From contig JAUJOD010000002.1 in the NCBI GenBank assembly GCA_030447865.1, positions 706,473 to 770,472 on the forward strand: a DNA stretch of 64,000 nucleotides. Direction: 5' to 3'. Both the position numbers and the translations under genes were made by a program. Under the pieces are notes generated by a model. It was not told the origin of the DNA and ran no database searches. It saw nothing but the letters and a program-made list of their open reading frames with translations. The stretch comes from Nocardioidaceae bacterium. GTDB lineage: Bacteria > Actinomycetota > Actinomycetes > Propionibacteriales > Nocardioidaceae. Shown here one piece after another: positions 16,489-24,631 of the stretch. The number at the start of each line of letters is the position of its first letter. Position 1 is the first letter of the stretch.

Positions 16489-16543
16489 GTTGATCATTCA
16501 ACCGTATGCGGACACTCTAGACCAACGATGTTGAAAATTCAAC
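16489..16543. promoter_or_regulatory. Paired MarR-type operators between yceI and marR
   Basis: Two 14-base dyads, GTTGATCATTCAAC (16489-16502) and GTTGAAAATTCAAC (16530-16543), share TTGA-N4-TTCAA-like halves. They are 41 bases apart start to start, close to four helical turns, and lie in front of yceI and marR respectively. This is the classic layout for autoregulation plus control of a divergent target. Confidence 0.8.
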
Positions 16544-16566
16544 TATTTCCCACTAGCCTGGGATCC

Positions 16567-17058
16567 ATGGCAACAGAGTGGCTCACCCCTGATCAGCAGC
16601 GAGCCTGGCGGGCTTACATCGTCGGCACGACGCTGCTTATGGAGCACCTCGATCGAGAGCTCCGCGAGAATCACGGCCTCTCCTTACCAGAGTACGAGAT
16701 CATGGTGCGGTTGTCAGAGGCCGACGACCGCGCCTTGCGGATGGCTGAGCTGGCCGACTCGTGCAACTACTCCCGGAGTCGGGTGACCCACACCATCGCC
16801 CGGATGGAACGGGCGGGATTCGTCGAGCGCCGACAGTGTGCCAACGACGGCCGCGGAGTTGTCGCGTTCATGACCGAAGCTGGTTACGCCAAGCTCGTCG
16901 AGGCGGCACCGGTCCACGTCGAGTCGGTACGTCGGGCGCTGATCGAGGTCGCCAACGACGAGGACCTCGAAGCGATCAGGCGGGTCTTCTCCAACGTCAT
17001 TGACGGTCTGCAGCACGGTCGGGTCGACCCGCTGCTTACCGCCGCCGAATCCGCCTGA
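16567..17058 (+). CDS. MarR-family transcriptional regulator
   Basis: A 163-residue winged-helix regulator of the MarR family, binding DNA as a dimer. The recognition region reads RMAELADSCNYSRSRVTHTIARMERAGFVERR, and the wing NDGRGVVAFMTEAGY follows; hydrophobic terminal helices form the dimer interface. The ATG at 16567 places it 24 bases after the second operator; longer readings cross both operators and the yceI start. It likely represses itself and yceI. The ligand is unknown. Confidence 0.92.
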   Translation: MATEWLTPDQQRAWRAYIVGTTLLMEHLDRELRENHGLSLPEYEIMVRLSEADDRALRMAELADSCNYSRSRVTHTIARMERAGFVERRQCANDGRGVVAFMTEAGYAKLVEAAPVHVESVRRALIEVANDEDLEAIRRVFSNVIDGLQHGRVDPLLTAAESA

Positions 17059-17078
17059 CAGTCCACGGGGCCGCGGCT

Positions 17079-18761
<1,683 letters not shown>

Positions 18762-18822
18762 GACGCCGAAGCCTACGTGGCGCCGCCAGCCCCGCCCAAC
18801 TCGCCGACGGGCGACCGGTGCG

Positions 18823-19146
18823 CTACTTCCGCTCGCGCAGGAGCCGCTCCGCTGTCGCGAGGTTGGCTGAAGCAGCTTCAACAGTCCGGATCAAGCCGAA
18901 CCGATCCAGCGGTGCCGCCTGCTGCAGGGCAGCTGCCCGGATGTACGCCGTCACTTTTCCGCCGTTCGCCTCAGCACGGGCGCGCAACAGTTCGATTTCC
19001 TCTTCCGAGAACCGCACCGAGATCGTGACGTTCCGACGCACCTCAACTGGCTCAGCCAAGCCATCCTCGAAAGCCGAAAGATCGCGGGTTTCTTGGTACG
19101 CCTTCGCCTCCTCAGGCTCTGAAACAGCCGTCGTTGATTCCGGCAT
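18823..19146 (-). CDS. Ribbon-helix-helix antitoxin (BrnA-like)
   Basis: A 107-residue protein with a likely ribbon-helix-helix core, NVTISVRFSEEEIELLRARAEANGGKVTAYIRAAALQQ (about residues 39-76), where the N-terminal strand NVTISVRF would contact DNA. The N-terminal 38 residues are acidic and probably wrap the toxin. It starts three bases after the toxin stop, with GGAGG inside the toxin 3' end eight bases before the ATG, so the two are translationally linked. Toxin-first order matches BrnT/BrnA operons. A 28-base dyad upstream of the toxin is the expected autoregulatory site. Confidence 0.7.
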   Translation of the reverse strand: MPESTTAVSEPEEAKAYQETRDLSAFEDGLAEPVEVRRNVTISVRFSEEEIELLRARAEANGGKVTAYIRAAALQQAAPLDRFGLIRTVEAASANLATAERLLRERK

Positions 19147-19149
19147 TAC

Positions 19150-19380
19150 TCACTCCTCCCACGCTGCTATTGGCCGGACAGCGTCTCGAACGATCTGCGC
19201 CACCACGACCAGACGTCGACCGCCGTCGGTCTGGGAACGGAACAGCACTCGATCTGCATGTGCGCGGTGACGAACCATTCTGTCGGCGTTCCAGATCGCC
19301 TGCTCGATCTCAGCGGCGCTCACCCGCGTAGTCGCGTGGTCGAGGTTTACCTCATCCCACTCGATCGAATCGAAGATCAC
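19150..19380 (-). CDS. BrnT-like toxin (RelE/ParE-fold RNase family)
   Basis: A 76-residue protein starting with GTG. IEWDEVNLDHATTRVSAAEIEQAIWNADR parallels the BrnT opening (F/I-E-W-D-x-x-K/N ... H-x-V), and VLFRSQTDGGRRLVVVAQIVRDAVRPIAAWEE fits the C-terminal strands of the RelE-like fold. BrnT toxins are ribonucleases that stop translation. The family match is by pattern and is divergent: the usual K-x-x-x-N-x-x-K-H is degraded. Pairing with an RHH antitoxin gene three bases downstream, and a palindrome in the promoter, support a functional type II module. Confidence 0.6.
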   Translation of the reverse strand: MIFDSIEWDEVNLDHATTRVSAAEIEQAIWNADRMVRHRAHADRVLFRSQTDGGRRLVVVAQIVRDAVRPIAAWEE

Positions 19381-19397
19381 CGCAGGACGTCTGAATT

Positions 19398-19425
19398 GTG
19401 TTGCATCTTAGCATGAACGCAACAC
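19398..19425. promoter_or_regulatory. Dyad operator of the toxin-antitoxin operon
   Basis: GTGTTGC (19398-19404) and GCAACAC (19419-19425) are perfect inverted halves 14 bases apart, 18 bases upstream of the toxin GTG. On the minus strand a -10-like TAAGAT falls between the halves, so a bound antitoxin would block the promoter. Confidence 0.65.
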
Positions 19426-19476
19426 GCTTGCTTGTGTCGGCACTTGGGTGCGCCCGGCACTCGGCGCCCTCGACAC

Positions 19477-19959
19477 TTAGGATGCGTCCGGCAAGAGGGC
19501 CTCGTCCCCGACATCGTCGTATGGGACCGGCTCCACCCGCTCGATGTCTTGCAGCGCCTTCACCGCCGCCTGGCTGTCGTCGACCGGCGCCTCGACCTGG
19601 CGGGGCGACTTACGAAAGCGGCTGACGCCGCGGTTCAGGTCATGGCCGACCGCTGTGGCCTCGAGGATGAACCGGGAGTTGCGGATGCCGTCCTTGGTCC
19701 ACTCCTCCGTCTTCAGCTTCCCGATGACCACGACCGGGTCGCCACGACGTACAGAGTCGTGCACGTGTACGGCGAGAGCGCGCCAGCACTGCACCGAGAT
19801 CCAGTTGGTGATGCCGTCGACGTACTGACGTTGGTTGCGGTCCCACCGGCGCGGTGTGTTGGCGAGCCGGAACGTCGCCAGGTCGATGCCGCTGCTCACC
19901 TTGCGGTGGTCGATGTCGGTGCCGACGTGGCCAACCATGTGCAAGACCGTGTCGGTCAT
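19477..19959 (-). CDS. ssb: Second-type single-stranded DNA-binding protein
   Basis: A 160-residue OB-fold SSB. TVLHMVGHVGTDIDHRKVSSGIDLATFRLANTPRRWDRN and ITNWISVQCWRALAVHVHDSVRRGDPVVVIGKLKTEEW are SSB core strands. The C-terminus ends DDVGDEALLPDAS and lacks the acidic Asp-Asp-Ile-Pro-Phe tip that housekeeping SSBs use to recruit replication proteins. This resembles the short-tailed SsbB of streptomycetes rather than the replication SSB. AGGAGGA lies just before the ATG at 19957-19959. The EttA and SSB neighbourhood is common in actinobacteria, here separated by the TA pair. Confidence 0.88.
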   Translation of the reverse strand: MTDTVLHMVGHVGTDIDHRKVSSGIDLATFRLANTPRRWDRNQRQYVDGITNWISVQCWRALAVHVHDSVRRGDPVVVIGKLKTEEWTKDGIRNSRFILEATAVGHDLNRGVSRFRKSPRQVEAPVDDSQAAVKALQDIERVEPVPYDDVGDEALLPDAS

Positions 19960-20156
19960 CGGTCCTCCTGCTGCTGGCGGTTTCTCCCAGCCTGTCGGCT
20001 GGAGCCGTCGAGCGCAGGGGCGCGCGGTCATCTGTGGACGCGGCAGTGATCGGGGCCTGGCCTGGGGACAGCTTGCTCGCCGATGACTAAGCCTCGATCC
20101 CCCGATGGTCAGGATTCGATCGGGTGGTGGGGCAGGTGAAGGCAGACCCTGCCGGG

Positions 20157-21092
20157 TCAGGGGACTGGGAGCTCGGCCACGGTGAAGGGTGGCGTCGGGT
20201 TATCGGGGGCGTCGTCGAGCTGGGAGTTGACGACGTAGATGGTGCCGTCGTTCTCGGCGAGCGTCGTCGGGAAGTCGAGGGAGTCCCCACCGAAGCCCGG
20301 ACGCAGCTCACCCTCGAGGAGGTCGCCGGACAGCTCGACGGGAACGACCTGTCCCGGCTCCTCCTGGACGACGAAGAGCGTTGTGCCGTCGAGCAGGAGA
20401 CCGTCGCCGGTGGGCAGTGTCTCGTCGCCAAGGTCCACCGGGCGGACCTCACGGGACCGGATGTCGATGCGGAAGAGCTCCCCGGTGTCGGTGTGGACGC
20501 TGATGAGGTAGCGGCCGTCGTCGCTGGCGCTGATGCCGTTCAGGCCAAAGCCGTCATCGGTCGGGACCACCGTGTCCTCGAGGTCGAGCCACGTCAGCAT
20601 CTTGCCGGGGTCGGCGACGTCGAGCGGAACCCGGTAGACGACGTCGCGGTAGGAGTCGGTCACATAGGCGGCGTCGGTGGTGAAGGTCAGGTCGTTGATC
20701 AGCGTCTCGCCCTCTTCAGGGGCTTCGAGCGAGGTGACCAGCTCACGGGTGTCGAGGTCGTAGACGAACAGGAGCCCGGTCGTTCGGCCGGCGACGAATA
20801 GCCAACCCTCAGGGTGGATCTTCAGTCCCGTGGCCTCGGTGCGACCGTCCGCGCCCGCTGGCAGAAACTCCTCGAACTCTGCGGCCCCAGCGGCGGCGCG
20901 GAAGATCGTCCCGTCGGAGGTGCTGCCGACGTAGAGGTCCCCTGTGGCCTTGTCGACCGCGATGCCCTCGGGGAAGACCGCGTCACCGGGAACGACGATG
21001 CCGGGGGGTGGTTCGCCGCCTCCACAGCCGGCTGTAACGACGGCGATCGCAGGGAGGAACATGCACATACTCCTAGGGAACTTGGAACGCAT
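20157..21092 (-). CDS. Secreted lipoprotein with six-bladed beta-propeller (SMP-30/NHL-like)
   Basis: A 311-residue lipoprotein. The N-terminus MRSKFPRS plus hydrophobic stretch ends TAG-Cys23, a lipobox. The mature part has repeated blade-like units (FPEGIAVDKATGDLYVGSTSDGTIFRA, TGLKIHPEGWLFVAG, INDLTFTTDAAYVTDS, FGLNGISASDDGRYL), typical of SMP-30/gluconolactonase or NHL propellers. No catalytic metal site is evident. ATG at 21092 gives a proper basic signal peptide; ATG at 21062 has AGGAG seven bases upstream but would leave too short a signal. The palindrome at 21081-21100 overlaps this start, so the transcript may be leaderless. Confidence 0.75.
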   Translation of the reverse strand: MRSKFPRSMCMFLPAIAVVTAGCGGGEPPPGIVVPGDAVFPEGIAVDKATGDLYVGSTSDGTIFRAAAGAAEFEEFLPAGADGRTEATGLKIHPEGWLFVAGRTTGLLFVYDLDTRELVTSLEAPEEGETLINDLTFTTDAAYVTDSYRDVVYRVPLDVADPGKMLTWLDLEDTVVPTDDGFGLNGISASDDGRYLISVHTDTGELFRIDIRSREVRPVDLGDETLPTGDGLLLDGTTLFVVQEEPGQVVPVELSGDLLEGELRPGFGGDSLDFPTTLAENDGTIYVVNSQLDDAPDNPTPPFTVAELPVP

Positions 21093-21100
21093 AGTCCAAG
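21081..21100. promoter_or_regulatory. TetR-type operator between lipoprotein gene and tetR
   Basis: CTTGGA (21081-21086) and TCCAAG (21095-21100) are perfect inverted halves with eight bases between, in the ~20-base gap of a divergent pair. ATACTAG just beside it reads as a -10-like box on both strands. One bound dimer could control both genes. Confidence 0.7.
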
Positions 21101-21112
21101 ATACTAGCATGC

Positions 21113-21709
21113 ATGTCTATGGCCGACATCAAGCACTTCGACGAGGCGCAGGCTCTGCGGCGGGCGATGGACTTATTTTGGCGTCGCGGGTACGACGGGA
21201 CCTCTCTCCAAGACCTCGTCGACGAGCTGGGGATCAGCCGCTCCAGCCTGTACTCGACCTTCGGCGACAAGGACGAGCTCTTTCGGGCGGCCCTGGAGCA
21301 CTACTGCCGCGTGGAGGCGGGCCCCCGCCACGAGCTGTTGCAGCGACCCGGATCCGTGCTCGACGCGATCCGGGATCTGCTGGCCGACATCGCCGCAGCG
21401 CCGACGATCCATCCCGACCGACGCGGCTGCCTGGTCGTCAACGCGGCGATGGAGCGGGTGCCGGGCGATCCGGAGACGGCCGCGGCGGTGGCCGCCCAAC
21501 TCGGACGATTCGAGAGCGCCTTGCTCGATGCCGTGCGGCGCGGGCAGCGCGATGGTGAGCTCGATCCCGGCCAGGACGCTCGGTCGGTGGCTCGGTTCGT
21601 GGTCACACTCGTCCAGGGCATGCGGGTCGTCGGCAAGGCCGCGGCAGACCCGGCCATGCTCGAGGACGTCGTCGGGGTGGCTCTCGGGGCCATTCGCCGG
21701 GTGTCGTGA
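21113..21709 (+). CDS. TetR-family regulator of the divergent lipoprotein
   Basis: A 198-residue TetR/AcrR regulator. The helix-turn-helix covers about residues 10-55 (ALRRAMDLFWRRGYDGTSLQDLVDELGISRSSLYSTFGDKDELF). The C-terminal part, with DRRGCLVVNAAMERVP and RRGQRDGELDPGQDARSVARFVVTLVQGMRVVGKA, is the TetR_C_16/YjdC-like ligand domain seen in regulators of dehydrogenase or efflux genes. The operator at 21081 ends 12 bases before its ATG. A strong hairpin follows the stop. Confidence 0.92.
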   Translation: MSMADIKHFDEAQALRRAMDLFWRRGYDGTSLQDLVDELGISRSSLYSTFGDKDELFRAALEHYCRVEAGPRHELLQRPGSVLDAIRDLLADIAAAPTIHPDRRGCLVVNAAMERVPGDPETAAAVAAQLGRFESALLDAVRRGQRDGELDPGQDARSVARFVVTLVQGMRVVGKAAADPAMLEDVVGVALGAIRRVS

Positions 21710-21724
21710 CCCCCTGCTCCGACA

Positions 21725-21758
21725 CCGTCAGGTGCAGGCCTCGGCCTGCGCCTGACGG
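21725..21758. terminator. 16-bp hairpin between convergent tetR and rhodanese genes
   Basis: Positions 21725-21740 pair with 21743-21758 in a nearly perfect 16-bp stem (CCGTCAGG ... CCTGACGG outer arm) with one T-G wobble and a two-base loop. It starts 16 bases after the tetR stop and faces the rhodanese 3' end. Confidence 0.8.
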
Positions 21759-21819
21759 CGCGGAACCAGCTCGACGACCAGCGTCTACGCTGCGACCGAA
21801 GCTAGTGCACCGGTTCGCG

Positions 21820-22161
21820 TCAGCTGGTGGCGTGCGCTGCACTCTCGGTAGGAAGTCCGGCTTCGACCCAGTCTTGGATGCCATCGGCGTACTTGCGGAC
21901 GTTGGTGTAGCCGAGGCGCTCAAGCTTGGTTGCGACCTGGCCGCTGTTCGGACAGGCGGGGTTGGAGCAGTAGGTCACGATGGCGGCGTCCTTGTCGGGC
22001 AGCAACTCGGCGGCGCGGGTCTCCACGTCGTCGGCGACGAGGTTGAGGGCACCGGGCAGGTGCTGCTGGCTGTAGTAGGACTCGGGCAGGGCGTCTACGA
22101 GAGTCAGGGCGCCGGCGTCGAGCCCGGCCTTGACTTCGTCGCGGGCGACGAGTTGCGTCAT
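21820..22161 (-). CDS. Single-domain rhodanese
   Basis: A 113-residue rhodanese-like sulfurtransferase. The active-site loop VTYCSNPACPNS holds the persulfide-forming Cys. VDALPESYYSQQHLPGALNL is the conserved first half (D-x-R/L-x-x-x-x-x-x-x-H-I-P-G-A). AGGAGG lies seven bases before ATG 22159-22161. It is divergent from a TetR gene and the paired operators at 22221-22266 lie between them, so it is a likely target. Cytosolic; the sulfur acceptor is unknown. Confidence 0.88.
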   Translation of the reverse strand: MTQLVARDEVKAGLDAGALTLVDALPESYYSQQHLPGALNLVADDVETRAAELLPDKDAAIVTYCSNPACPNSGQVATKLERLGYTNVRKYADGIQDWVEAGLPTESAAHATS

Positions 22162-22220
22162 GTTGTGCCTCCTATTGAGTAGTGCGGAACCGTCCGGCCG
22201 GTCGCCGGATCCGGTGTTTG

Positions 22221-22266
22221 GGACTAGAGTCCGGTTATGACTCAAGACAGTACCGGACTGAAGTCC
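22221..22266. promoter_or_regulatory. Paired TetR operators, consensus GGACT-NN-AGTCC
   Basis: GGACTAGAGTCC (22221-22232) and GGACTGAAGTCC (22255-22266) are two copies of the same dyad 34 bases apart. The larger inverted pair AGTCCGGT/ACCGGACT spans between them. They lie between the divergent rhodanese and tetR genes. The second copy falls inside the first codons of the longest tetR reading, arguing for a later start. Confidence 0.75.
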
Positions 22267-22959
22267 GCTTCGTCAACGACCGGGTCGGGGCAAGTTTCGG
22301 GATGCCGCACGGAGCTGCCGGTCCTGGACGTGGGAGTGGTGCGCGAGCGGGCCGACGCGGCCCGCAATCGGGTGCGGGTGTTGGCCGCGGCGGAGCGACT
22401 GTTCGCCGAGCGCGGCGTCTCTGGCGTCACGATGGACGACGTAGCTGCGGCGGCCGGTGTCGGAAAGGGGACGCTGTACCGGCGGTTCGTCGACAAGGGT
22501 GGCTTGGCGGTTGCCCTGCTCGGCGAACGTGAGCGTGAGTTGCAGGGACGTATCCTGACCGGTGCCCCACCGTTGGGTCCCGGGGCTCACCCGGCTGAGC
22601 GGCTCGCAGCGTTCGTCGTGAGCTATCTGGCGTTTCTCGAGCGCCAACTGGATCTGGTGTTGCTATCCGAGACATCCACCCCAGGCGCGCGGATGCGCAC
22701 CGGCGCCCACGCCTTCTGGCGCCAGCACTGCCGCTACCTCCTGCGCGAGGCCGCAGCCCCCGATGCGGAGCTTCGCGCGGACCTACTCCTCGCCGGCCTC
22801 GCGGCCGAACAGGTCAGGCACTGGCTGCGTGTCGAACACCGTCTTCTCGACGACCTCGCTAGGGGGCTCTCAGCCACTGCCGTTGCGCTCGCACACCCGG
22901 GCGCACGGGAATCGCCTGCCGTAATCGCAGCCGAGGAAGACCCCAGCCCTAACGCCTGA
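22237..22959 (+). CDS. TetR-family regulator next to rhodanese
   Basis: Up to 240 residues. The helix-turn-helix covers about residues 42-90 (NRVRVLAAAERLFAERGVSGVTMDDVAAAAGVGKGTLYRRFVDKGGLA). The C-terminal ligand domain has no recognised signature. The first 31 codons from ATG 22237 are unlike any TetR N-terminus and overlap an operator copy; one of the clustered GTG codons at 22330-22341 (VVRERADAARNRVRVL) is the more likely start, giving about 206-209 residues. Its 3' end overlaps the convergent GTPase gene by 11 bases. Confidence 0.85.
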   Translation: MTQDSTGLKSASSTTGSGQVSGCRTELPVLDVGVVRERADAARNRVRVLAAAERLFAERGVSGVTMDDVAAAAGVGKGTLYRRFVDKGGLAVALLGERERELQGRILTGAPPLGPGAHPAERLAAFVVSYLAFLERQLDLVLLSETSTPGARMRTGAHAFWRQHCRYLLREAAAPDAELRADLLLAGLAAEQVRHWLRVEHRLLDDLARGLSATAVALAHPGARESPAVIAAEEDPSPNA

Positions 22960-24631
22960 GTGCGACCGCGAGCCCGTCGCGACACTGCAGGTAGGCGTCG
23001 ATCTCCCGCTGCATGGGCGCGACGACGTAGGCGTCGGTGACCCCCTCGATGGCGGCGCGCAGGCGCACGCTGGCACGGTGGGCGCGGCGTCTGGCGGAGA
23101 TCCGCGCGGCGAAGCGGCTAGCCGCCGCCACCAGCAGGCCCGCTATGACGCCACCGAGCAGGAGCAAGGTGGGGACCGGAAAGCCGTTCCAGTCGAGACT
23201 GCCCGGCTCGGGAAGCCGCAGGTAGGCGAAGAAGGCGAGCGCCGCCAGCCACAACGCGCCAGCGAGGGCAGCGAAGAACAAGATCCACTGCAGCACCCGT
23301 ACGGCGCTCCACCAGGCCGGGTCCTTCGACACTCCCAAGTCGGTGCCGCCGACTGCGGTGTCAAGCGCGTCGGTGAAGTCGTCGAGGCGCGAGACTGACG
23401 CGCGGCGCACCGACGCGGCCCACGGTTGGGGCATCCCGACTGTCACGTCGTCGGCGACCGAGCGGACGGCGCCGTCGACCCGAACGCGCTGCACCGACGA
23501 GGCCGGCGGGATCGACGTACGCGAAACGCGGAGGGCAGCCGCGTCTGTCGTGGCGAGGGACCGCTCCCGCCCGGTCGACGAGTCGAGGTGGAGCCGGCGC
23601 AGCGGGTCGGGCTTGAACCGCGACAACCACTTGGTCACCGGCCAGCCGGTGGCCTGCTTGGCCCTCAGCATGGTCGTGGACTCGATCGCCTTCACCACAA
23701 CGGGGACCCCGGCGGCGTCGGCGCACGCGTCAAGCAGGTCACCTCTCGCCGTCGCCTGGATGTCACCCGGCTGGGCGGCACCGGTGTGCGCGGCTAGCCG
23801 CTCGGCGGTCGCCCGGATGTCGGCGGCGAGTCGTTCGCGTGCGTATCTCTTCTGCGCCACCCGGTCAACCAGCGCTTGGCGCAGCTCCGGCATGCCGTCA
23901 CCACGAGCCGCCGAGGTGGCAATGAGCGGCACATCGGCAAGGCCGTCGAGCTTGAGCAGCCGGCGTACGTCGGTCAGGCAGGCGTCCACCCGATCCGGAG
24001 CCAGTTCGTCGACGTGGTTGAGCACAACGAGCATCACCTCGGAGTGTGAGCTCAGCGGGCGCAGGAACCTGTCGTGCACGGCAGCGTCGGCGTACTTCTG
24101 CGGGTCGAGGACCCAGACCAAGACGTCGGCGACCTGGACCAGCCGGTCGACCTCCACGTGGTGCGCCACCTCCGTCGAGTCGTGGTCGGGCAGGTCGAGG
24201 AGCACCAGGCCGCGCAGGTCGCGGTCGGTCGTTGACTCATCGAGCGCCCCCATCCGGCTGATCTGGTGCCGCGGCGGGATCCCGAGCCAGTCGAGCAGCT
24301 CGCCTGCGCCGTCGGGACCCCACGAGCAGGCGAGCGCCCAGGAGGTGGTGGGCCGCCGTACGCCCACTGGCGCCAGGTCAAGGCCGCTCAGCGCGTTGAA
24401 GAGCGAGGACTTACCCGACCCGGTCCCTCCCGCCAGCGCGACCACGGTGTGTTCTCCCGACAGCTTCAGCCGGGCTCCCGCGCGGTCGACAACGCCGCGG
24501 GCGTCGGCCACCAGCCCCGGCTCGAGCCGCCCGTCGGCGGCCTGGACGGCCGACTCCAGACCGGCCAACCGGTCGACCACGTCGGACTGCCGCCCGGCCA
24601 CCTTGCGCCACGTGTCGACGACTGCGCTCAC
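22949..24631 (-). CDS. Dynamin-like membrane GTPase, second of a pair
   Basis: A 560-residue GTPase. G1 is GGTGSGKSS (about 68-76), G3 DLPDHDS, and G4 NHVD, a variant of NKxD. A long helical middle is followed by two transmembrane helices (WILFFAALAGALWLAALAFF and TLLLLGGVIAGLLVAAAS, about 440-500) and a helical tail. The layout is that of bacterial dynamin-like proteins and YfjP-type GTPases acting at the membrane. Its start overlaps the upstream partner stop by four bases (ATGA), so the two are made together and probably form a hetero-complex, as proposed for the DynA/DynB pair of streptomycetes in division septum stability. Confidence 0.82.
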   Translation of the reverse strand: MSAVVDTWRKVAGRQSDVVDRLAGLESAVQAADGRLEPGLVADARGVVDRAGARLKLSGEHTVVALAGGTGSGKSSLFNALSGLDLAPVGVRRPTTSWALACSWGPDGAGELLDWLGIPPRHQISRMGALDESTTDRDLRGLVLLDLPDHDSTEVAHHVEVDRLVQVADVLVWVLDPQKYADAAVHDRFLRPLSSHSEVMLVVLNHVDELAPDRVDACLTDVRRLLKLDGLADVPLIATSAARGDGMPELRQALVDRVAQKRYARERLAADIRATAERLAAHTGAAQPGDIQATARGDLLDACADAAGVPVVVKAIESTTMLRAKQATGWPVTKWLSRFKPDPLRRLHLDSSTGRERSLATTDAAALRVSRTSIPPASSVQRVRVDGAVRSVADDVTVGMPQPWAASVRRASVSRLDDFTDALDTAVGGTDLGVSKDPAWWSAVRVLQWILFFAALAGALWLAALAFFAYLRLPEPGSLDWNGFPVPTLLLLGGVIAGLLVAAASRFAARISARRRAHRASVRLRAAIEGVTDAYVVAPMQREIDAYLQCRDGLAVALRR

